Source: JALHQU01 sp043745295 (GTDB lineage Bacteria; Planctomycetota; Planctomycetia; Gemmatales; Gemmataceae). Taken from it: DNA of 11,678 bases. The position numbers and the translations under genes are program-made. The stretch lies in the NCBI GenBank assembly GCA_043745295.1, contig JAYTTN010000832.1, forward strand, positions 1 to 11,678, given 5' to 3'. Position 1 is the first letter of the stretch, and each line of letters opens with the position of its first letter. This document shows, piece after piece, positions 5,975 to 11,678 of the stretch. The notes below the pieces were generated by a model, which ran no database searches, was not told the DNA's origin, and saw nothing but the letters and a program-made list of their open reading frames with translations.

Positions 5975-7266
5975 CCGACCTTCGGACGAGCGAAGCCAGC
6001 CGCCGTGGCGGTTTTGGAACACCTCCCCTCGTTGAGGGGAGGTCGGTTGCGAAGCAACCGGGAGGGGAGATTGGTTTGACGAAGACTCCCCTCCCGGCGG
6101 GTGAGCTGTCGCCCACCGCGCCGACCTCCCCTCAACGAGGGGAGGTGGAAGACCCGCTCCCCGTTGGCTTTCCCATCCCGAAGGTCCGTCGCCGGGTGGA
6201 TGTCGTGGTCTCGCCGGTGCCGCCGCTCGTTGCAGTCCCATCCCGCCGCCGGCGTGCGATGCGTGTCGCCGTCAGTTTCACCGTCGTGCTAGGCGCGCTG
6301 AACCTCGGCTTCGGCCTGCTCCTCGACTACGGCCCGCCGCACCTCCGCGACCCGGAATATGGCCTCCGGTTGTCCGCGCTACGGGAGCGGTTGAAGGAAC
6401 ATCCCGGCCGGCCGCTGGTGGTCGTGGTCGGCAGTTCGCGCACGGCGATGGGCGTTCGCCCGGATGCGGTCGAGAACGGGGAAGGGCCGCTGCTGTTCAA
6501 CCTGTCCTCGGCCGGGGCCGGGCCGATCACGCAGTTGATGATCCTGCGCCGGTTGCGGCACGACGGCGTCACGCCCGCTGCCGTCGTGCTGGAATACTGG
6601 CCGCCGTTCTTCCGAGGCGACGGCGCGTACCGGGAAGACGGCCGGCTGAACCCGACGCGGCTCCGTCCGGAGGACGCGCGGACCATCGACGAGTTCTTCG
6701 CCGACCCGGAAGAAACCAAGCGGCGCACGGCCGAATCCTGCTGGCGGCCGTTCCTCGCGCACCGCAAACCGCTGATGGACCGTCACCTGCCCGGCTGGTT
6801 GCCGCACACCGAACGGGGCGACGCGATGTTCGCGAACCTCGACGGCTGGGGGTGGCTGCCGGGCCGCGAGACGACGACCGCCGCCGAGCGGGACAAGGGG
6901 TTCCCGCACGTCTTCGGCTACTACTGGCCGCTCTACCGCTTCTATTCGGTGGACGCGAACCAGGACCGCGCGCTGCGGGCGTGCCTCGCGCACTGCCGGG
7001 AGTTTGGCATTCCCGTTTCGCTGGCCTACCTGCCCGAATCGGCGCGGTTCCGGACGCTGAAAACCGCCGAGTCCGTCGCGCTCGCGGACCGGCATCTCGC
7101 CGCCGTCCAGCGTGACACCGGGGTGTCACTGATCGACGCGCGGGGGTGGGTCGCGGACGACGACAGCCTGCCGGACGGCTTCCACTTGACCCGCTCTGCC
7201 GCCGCCGCGTTCACCCGGCGGTTCGCCGCCGAGCTGCCCGGCCACGTTAAGCCGTGCCGGCGATAG
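5971..7266 (+). CDS. Membrane-anchored SGNH-hydrolase-like protein, paralogue 3, with translated palindromic insert
   Basis: The protein has 431 residues. From about residue 72 on it matches the plan of the two preceding paralogues: a basic pre-membrane stretch (SRRRR, 91-95), one membrane segment (about 97-118), VGSSRT (GSSR at 154-157), FNLSSAGAGP, and DGFH (402-405), where the D-x-x-H residues are kept but the middle His is Phe. GSSR lies 59 residues later than in both siblings. The excess is explained by a 210-bp palindromic repeat (5977..6186) covering residues 3-72 in frame. The insert translates into a Pro/Gly/Arg-rich segment without a recognisable fold. The ATG at 5971 overlaps the previous stop as ATGA and has GAGGAG upstream, so I keep it. 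If translation instead began at GTG 6196, the insert would be untranslated leader. Likely function is as for its siblings, acylation of a surface polymer with the MBOAT protein. Confidence 0.82.
   Translation: MTDLRTSEASRRGGFGTPPLVEGRSVAKQPGGEIGLTKTPLPAGELSPTAPTSPQRGEVEDPLPVGFPIPKVRRRVDVVVSPVPPLVAVPSRRRRAMRVAVSFTVVLGALNLGFGLLLDYGPPHLRDPEYGLRLSALRERLKEHPGRPLVVVVGSSRTAMGVRPDAVENGEGPLLFNLSSAGAGPITQLMILRRLRHDGVTPAAVVLEYWPPFFRGDGAYREDGRLNPTRLRPEDARTIDEFFADPEETKRRTAESCWRPFLAHRKPLMDRHLPGWLPHTERGDAMFANLDGWGWLPGRETTTAAERDKGFPHVFGYYWPLYRFYSVDANQDRALRACLAHCREFGIPVSLAYLPESARFRTLKTAESVALADRHLAAVQRDTGVSLIDARGWVADDDSLPDGFHLTRSAAAAFTRRFAAELPGHVKPCRR
5977..6186. repeat. Nested palindromic (MITE/REP-like) repeat, in frame within a coding region
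   Basis: This is a set of nested inverted repeats. The outer arms, 5977-5985 and 6178-6186, pair perfectly over nine bases, and imperfect similarity continues inward. The main arms, 6021-6046 and 6121-6146, are a perfect 26-bp inverted repeat. Each main arm is itself a hairpin with a 10-bp stem and 3-base loop (6021-6030 with 6034-6043; 6124-6133 with 6137-6146). A 7-bp hairpin lies at 6044-6060. An inner 12-bp pair lies at 6058-6069 and 6086-6097. The 210-bp total is 70 codons and the 126-bp core is 42 codons, so both keep the reading frame. The structure resembles intergenic palindromic families rather than normal coding sequence. Outer boundaries are less certain than the core. Confidence 0.85.
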
Positions 7267-7372
7267 CGGTTGTTCCGCCGCCGTGCGGTTCCCCAGCTTC
7301 GCCGAATTCCGCCTCCGACTACAGTTTGCCGCGCGCCGGCCGGACAATGACGATTGTTTCCGTCCCTCGGCC

Positions 7373-7377
7373 GGAGG
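7373..7377 (+). promoter_or_regulatory. Ribosome binding site fixing the ftsK start
   Basis: GGAGG lies nine bases before the ATG at 7387. It favours that ATG over an in-frame TTG at 7354. Confidence 0.7.
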
Positions 7378-7386
7378 CGGTTGCCC

Positions 7387-9666
7387 ATGTCGGAGGTTCC
7401 TGCCGCCCCGCCGCGCCGACGGTTCGACGCCGCCGCGCTGGTGTCCGTCGTCGCGCTCGCATTCGCCGCCACGGTCGTCGCGACAGTGGCCGACGCGCCG
7501 TTCGGCCCGGCCGGGGCGTGGGCGGGTCGTCGATTGCTCGACGCCGGCGGGTTCGCGCTCGGCGTGCTGCTCCTCGGCTGGCTGGCGTGGCTGGCGCTGT
7601 ACGTCGCCGGCCGCGGGGTCGGCGTATTGCTCGCCCGCGCCGCCGGGTGGGCGGTGCTGGCCGGCTGCGCGGCGGTGGCGGCGGACCTGTACGCCCCGCC
7701 CGCGCCGGCCGTCAGCGTCTACGGGCCGGGCGGTTCGCTGGGCGCGGCCGGCCGCTACGCCCTGTGCGATTTGGCCGCGCCGCCCCTGCCGCCGCTGGCC
7801 GTGGCCGTCGTCGCTGTCATCGGGCTGTCACTGACCCTGCCGGGGGCGGTCTGGCGGGTGGCGTCCGCGGCCGGATTCGTCCTGCGACTTCTGGGCACGG
7901 GTGGCGAAAAGCTGTTGAACGCGGCCTCCAAACCGGCCGCGGACGCCCCGATTCCGCTGGCAAAAGCCGACTCGCCCGCGACCGATGACATCCCGATCAT
8001 CCGGCACACCATTCCGGCCGACCCGGAGTCGGACCCGGCCGAGGAACCGGAGGACGTGCCGATCATCCGCCGGCCGCCGGAGCCCGTCCCGACGCCGGTC
8101 GCCGCGCCGCCGACGTTCCGCATCGTCCCGCGCGACCCGTTCGACGACCCGGTGGATGTGACCGCCGAGCCGCCGAGCGTCCGCCCGGACGGGTACGAGC
8201 GGCCGTCGCTGTCGCTGCTGGCCGACCCCGACCCGTTCCCCATCGAGGACCACGAACAGCGGCTGCGGGACAAAGCGGCCCTGCTGGAGAAGACGTTCAC
8301 CGACTTCGGACTGAGCATCAAGGTGGTCGGCATCCACACCGGGCCGGTCATCACGCAGTTCGAAATCGCTTTGGAAACCGGCCTGCGGCTGAACAAGGTG
8401 ACGGCACTGGCCGACGACATCGCCCTGAACCTCGGCGCGCCGAGCGTGCGCATCGTGCCGTCGTTGCCCGGCCGTAGCACGATGGGCGTGGAGGTGCCGA
8501 ACGACCACCGCCAGACGGTGCGGCTGAAGGAACTGATTCAGGCGACCACGGCGAAGGTGGCGAAGTACAAGCTGCCCATCTACCTGGGCAAGGACGTGGA
8601 AGGGCGGTCGCTGGTGTACGACATGGCGACCATGCCGCACCTGCTCATCGCCGGGCGGACGGGCACCGGCAAGTCGGTCTGCCTGAACGCCATCATCCAG
8701 AGCTTCCTGCTCACCCGCGACCCGGACGAGTGCCGGCTCATCCTGATCGACCCGAAGAAGGTGGAGTTCAGCGACTACGCGCACATCCCGCACCTCATGC
8801 ACCCGGTGGTGACGGACGACAAGAAAGCCGAAGCGATATTAGCGTGGGCCGTGGACAAGATGGAGGACCGCTATGAGCTGCTGCGCAAGGCCCGCGTGCG
8901 CAACATCGCCAGTTACAACGAGCTGACCTGGGACGAGTTGATCCGCCGCATCGACCCGCAGACGGAGGACGAACGCAAGGCGATTCCCCGCAAGATGCCG
9001 TACATCGTGCTGGTGGTGGACGAAGTCGGCGACCTCATCATGAGCATGAAGAAGGAAGTGGAGACGCACATTATCCGCCTGGCACAGAAGAGCCGGGCGT
9101 CGGGTATTCACCTCATCCTGGCGACGCAGCGGCCGACCGTGGATGTGATCACCGGCCTCATCAAATCGAACCTGCCGGCGCGCATCTGCTTTCAGGTGGC
9201 CAGCCGCTCCGACAGCATGGTGGTGCTGGACGAGAAGGGGGCGGAGAAGCTGCTCGGCATGGGAGACATGCTGTTCCTGCAACCGGGCACCAGCACCATC
9301 GTCCGCGGGCAGGGGACGTATGTGGACGACCGCGAGATCGAACGCATCACGACGGAGCTGAGTCAGTACGAGCCGAACTTCGAGGGCGAGTTGCTGAACC
9401 TGAAGGCGAAGGACGGGCCGAGCGACCTGGGCGAGAAGCTGCGCGACCGCGACCCGATGTACGAGCAGGCCATCGAGATCGTCGTCCGCGAGCAGCGCGG
9501 CAGCACCAGTCTCTTGCAGCGCGCGCTCGGCATCGGGTACGGCCGCGCCAGCCGGCTGATCGACTTCATGACCGAGGACGGGTTGGTCGGCGGCTTCAAC
9601 GGCAGCAACGCCCGCGAGGTGCTGGTGACGACCGAGGAGTGGGAGGTGCGGAGGCAGGGGGCGTGA
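7387..9666 (+). CDS. ftsK: FtsK/SpoIIIE-type DNA translocase
   Basis: This is a membrane-anchored, ATP-driven double-stranded DNA pump that clears chromosome ends through the division plane and, in many bacteria, activates dimer resolution. The protein has 759 residues. Four hydrophobic segments (about 15-35, 54-76, 82-100, 133-153) are followed by a Pro/Asp-rich linker (about 170-265). Next come the alpha domain (about 270-380) and the RecA-like motor with Walker A GRTGTGKS (423-430) and Walker B VLVVDE (541-546). A C-terminal gamma winged-helix domain runs from about 689 (DPMYEQA) and includes STSLLQRALGIGYGRASRLI; in relatives it reads polar DNA sequences. Length is normal for a short-linker FtsK/SpoIIIE. 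The linker contains the motif D-[IV]-P-I-I-R twice (201-206 and 223-228). The ATG at 7387 has GGAGG nine bases upstream. It begins 120 bases after the acylation operon, so it may be transcribed separately or by read-through; I see no clear terminator or promoter in that gap. Confidence 0.95.
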   Translation: MSEVPAAPPRRRFDAAALVSVVALAFAATVVATVADAPFGPAGAWAGRRLLDAGGFALGVLLLGWLAWLALYVAGRGVGVLLARAAGWAVLAGCAAVAADLYAPPAPAVSVYGPGGSLGAAGRYALCDLAAPPLPPLAVAVVAVIGLSLTLPGAVWRVASAAGFVLRLLGTGGEKLLNAASKPAADAPIPLAKADSPATDDIPIIRHTIPADPESDPAEEPEDVPIIRRPPEPVPTPVAAPPTFRIVPRDPFDDPVDVTAEPPSVRPDGYERPSLSLLADPDPFPIEDHEQRLRDKAALLEKTFTDFGLSIKVVGIHTGPVITQFEIALETGLRLNKVTALADDIALNLGAPSVRIVPSLPGRSTMGVEVPNDHRQTVRLKELIQATTAKVAKYKLPIYLGKDVEGRSLVYDMATMPHLLIAGRTGTGKSVCLNAIIQSFLLTRDPDECRLILIDPKKVEFSDYAHIPHLMHPVVTDDKKAEAILAWAVDKMEDRYELLRKARVRNIASYNELTWDELIRRIDPQTEDERKAIPRKMPYIVLVVDEVGDLIMSMKKEVETHIIRLAQKSRASGIHLILATQRPTVDVITGLIKSNLPARICFQVASRSDSMVVLDEKGAEKLLGMGDMLFLQPGTSTIVRGQGTYVDDREIERITTELSQYEPNFEGELLNLKAKDGPSDLGEKLRDRDPMYEQAIEIVVREQRGSTSLLQRALGIGYGRASRLIDFMTEDGLVGGFNGSNAREVLVTTEEWEVRRQGA

Positions 9667-9703
9667 AGGAGACTGCCACGGTGGGTCGCTCCGACACTGC
9701 CAA

Positions 9704-9764
9704 GTAGGGGCACCCCTTGTGGGTGCCCTGCACAATCGAGGGCACCCACAAGGGGTGCCCCTAC
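9704..9764. repeat. Perfect long hairpin, 26-bp arms
   Basis: Arms 9704-9729 and 9739-9764 are perfect reverse complements around a nine-base loop. The sequence, with cores like GTAGGGGCACCCC and its complement, looks like a dispersed palindromic repeat. It lies between the convergent ftsK and ahcY genes, 38 bases after the ftsK stop. There is no T-tract on the plus strand, so it is not a textbook intrinsic terminator for ftsK, but such a stable stem could stop transcription or protect the 3' end. Confidence 0.9.
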
Positions 9765-9767
9765 GCG

Positions 9768-9799
9768 AAAAAGGCCGACTCTCGGCGAGAGAGTCGGCC
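9768..9799 (-). terminator. Intrinsic terminator of ahcY
   Basis: Read on the minus strand, an 11-bp perfect GC-rich stem (9789-9799 pairing with 9773-9783, five-base loop) is followed directly by five T (complement of 9768-9772). It begins 16 bases after the ahcY stop, as expected for a Rho-independent terminator. Confidence 0.85.
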
Positions 9800-9814
9800 A
9801 CCCAAAATGCCAAC

Positions 9815-11236
<1,422 letters not shown>

Positions 11237-11244
11237 GTTCAAAG

Positions 11245-11251
11245 TCTCCTC
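11245..11251 (-). promoter_or_regulatory. Ribosome binding site of ahcY
   Basis: On the minus strand, GAGGAGA lies eight bases before the GTG start at 11236. It is just downstream of the riboswitch 3' strand (11262), close enough for its access to be controlled by the riboswitch. Confidence 0.75.
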
Positions 11252-11260
11252 AACTATGAA

Positions 11261-11340
11261 CGGGCGCCGTTGCACGGTAGTAATCCACCCCAGCGAGCCT
11301 GACGAGTACGCCCGTGCGTCCCGTTGCAGCGCCCCTCGCT
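11261..11340 (-). promoter_or_regulatory. SAH riboswitch upstream of ahcY
   Basis: Read on the minus strand, the element shows conserved SAH-riboswitch blocks in order: GAGGGGCGCTGCAAC (11337-11323), CAGGCTCG (11301-11294), and AACGGCGCCC (11271-11262). The fold also fits. P1 is GGGCGC (11334-11329) with GCGCCC (11267-11262). The P2 hairpin is ACGGG/CTCGT (11324-11320 with 11306-11302, including one G-T pair) plus ACGC/GCGT (11319-11316 with 11311-11308), with one bulged base and a four-base loop. The pseudoknot-type pairing is GCGAG (11339-11335) with CTCGC (11297-11293). It ends about 25 bases before the ahcY start. In characterised examples, SAH binding turns expression on so that the toxic by-product is cleared. 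Whether this one works on translation or transcription cannot be decided here; the nearby ribosome binding site favours translation. Confidence 0.9.
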
Positions 11341-11457
11341 CGAGGTGGTGGTGGCTTATCGGCTCAAGGCAAGGCCTCGTTGAACGATCAACTGGTAACC
11401 ATTTTCGTAGCACAGCGAGCGATCGGGGACAAGCTCTTTCAGAATCGAGCGCAGCGT

Positions 11458-11678
11458 TTAGCGTTTGTCCCGCAGGGGCGATACCCGCTCCACGTACTCG
11501 TAATAGCCGTCCAAGTCGAACTTGCGGGCGGTGTTCTCGGACGACATGTAGCGCACGTTGCCGAACACCGGGCGCTCCGGCGGCCACGGCCGGTCGAAGA
11601 GGCCGAAGCACCACAGCACGCCCGTGTACGAGTTCGGGTCGCGGCCGTCGAGCGCGTACTTGTTGTTCAGGTGTTCCA
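11458..11678 (-). CDS. Class II deoxyribodipyrimidine photolyase, C-terminal part
   Basis: The window holds the last 72 residues and the TAA stop (11458-11460) of a gene that begins beyond the right edge. Read on the minus strand it contains L-N-N-K-Y-A-L-D-G-R-D-P-N-S-Y-T-G, then FDRPWPPERPVFGNVRYMS, and RKFDLDGY. This is the characteristic C-terminal pattern of class II CPD photolyases (LDGRDPNGY, then ER.IFGKIRYM and RKFD). These enzymes use FAD and blue light to reverse cyclobutane pyrimidine dimers in DNA. The gene is upstream of and co-oriented with ahcY, separated by 221 bases that contain the riboswitch. No clear terminator is visible after the stop, so read-through into ahcY is possible, but the riboswitch leader suggests that ahcY has its own control. 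Confidence 0.88.
   Translation of the reverse strand, partial: EHLNNKYALDGRDPNSYTGVLWCFGLFDRPWPPERPVFGNVRYMSSENTARKFDLDGYYEYVERVSPLRDKR

Noticed and set aside
6015..6155. Direct repeat TGGAA flanking the palindromic core as a target duplication
   Set aside because: The match is only about five bases with partial extension, and it lies inside the larger inverted-repeat unit, so it is not convincing.
6145..6198. Later GTG starts (6145 or 6196) for the third SGNH-like gene
   Set aside because: The ATG at 5971 has a well-spaced GAGGAG and the ATGA overlap mirrors the coupling of the preceding pair. GTG 6145 has no spacing from its purine tract. GTG 6196 remains possible but is less supported.
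7354..7386. TTG start at 7354 for ftsK
   Set aside because: It would translate through the GGAGG that serves the ATG at 7387 and adds residues without family similarity.
9704..9764. Intrinsic terminator for ftsK
   Set aside because: The hairpin is strong but the plus strand has no T-tract after it, so I list it as a repeat only.
11237..11614. N-terminal extension of AhcY by up to 126 codons
   Set aside because: The extended frame runs through the SAH riboswitch and into the photolyase coding region. The GTG at 11236 has a good ribosome binding site and gives the normal AhcY N-terminus.

Overview
The window is GC-rich, tightly packed bacterial chromosome. A Gemmata-like member of the Planctomycetota is the most likely source. 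This is an inference from gene content, the ISKra4-type insertion sequence and the style of intergenic palindromes, not from a marker gene.

Layout, left to right. (1) On the minus strand is the N-terminal end of uvrA (8..757), whose frame stops after a G-run at the window edge. (2) A decayed ISKra4-like insertion sequence (846..2116) has perfect 24-bp terminal inverted repeats but a transposase damaged by several lesions. (3) A plus-strand four-gene operon follows (2215..7266): an AlgI-type MBOAT membrane O-acyltransferase, then three tandem paralogues. Each paralogue has a short cytosolic tail, one transmembrane anchor and an extracytoplasmic SGNH-hydrolase-like domain (GSSR near the membrane, D-x-x-H near the C-terminus). 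The three paralogue genes are joined by 4-base start/stop overlaps. Together they look like a machine that O-acylates a cell-surface polymer, with one acyl-delivering membrane protein and three alternative or sequential transferases. (4) An ftsK/spoIIIE-type DNA translocase is also on the plus strand (7387..9666). (5) A convergent intergenic region holds a perfect 26-bp-arm hairpin and an intrinsic terminator. (6) On the minus strand are ahcY, encoding S-adenosylhomocysteine hydrolase (9815..11236), and the C-terminal end of a class II photolyase gene (11458 to the window edge). The gap between them carries an element matching the SAH riboswitch in sequence and fold.

Three observations stand out. 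The first is a palindromic repeat of about 210 bp, exactly 70 codons, placed in frame just after the start codon of the third SGNH-like gene, so the mobile repeat appears to be translated. The second is the SAH riboswitch in front of ahcY in a probable planctomycete. The third is the triplicated SGNH-like family behind one MBOAT gene, whose members share a short motif on the cytosolic side of the membrane anchor.
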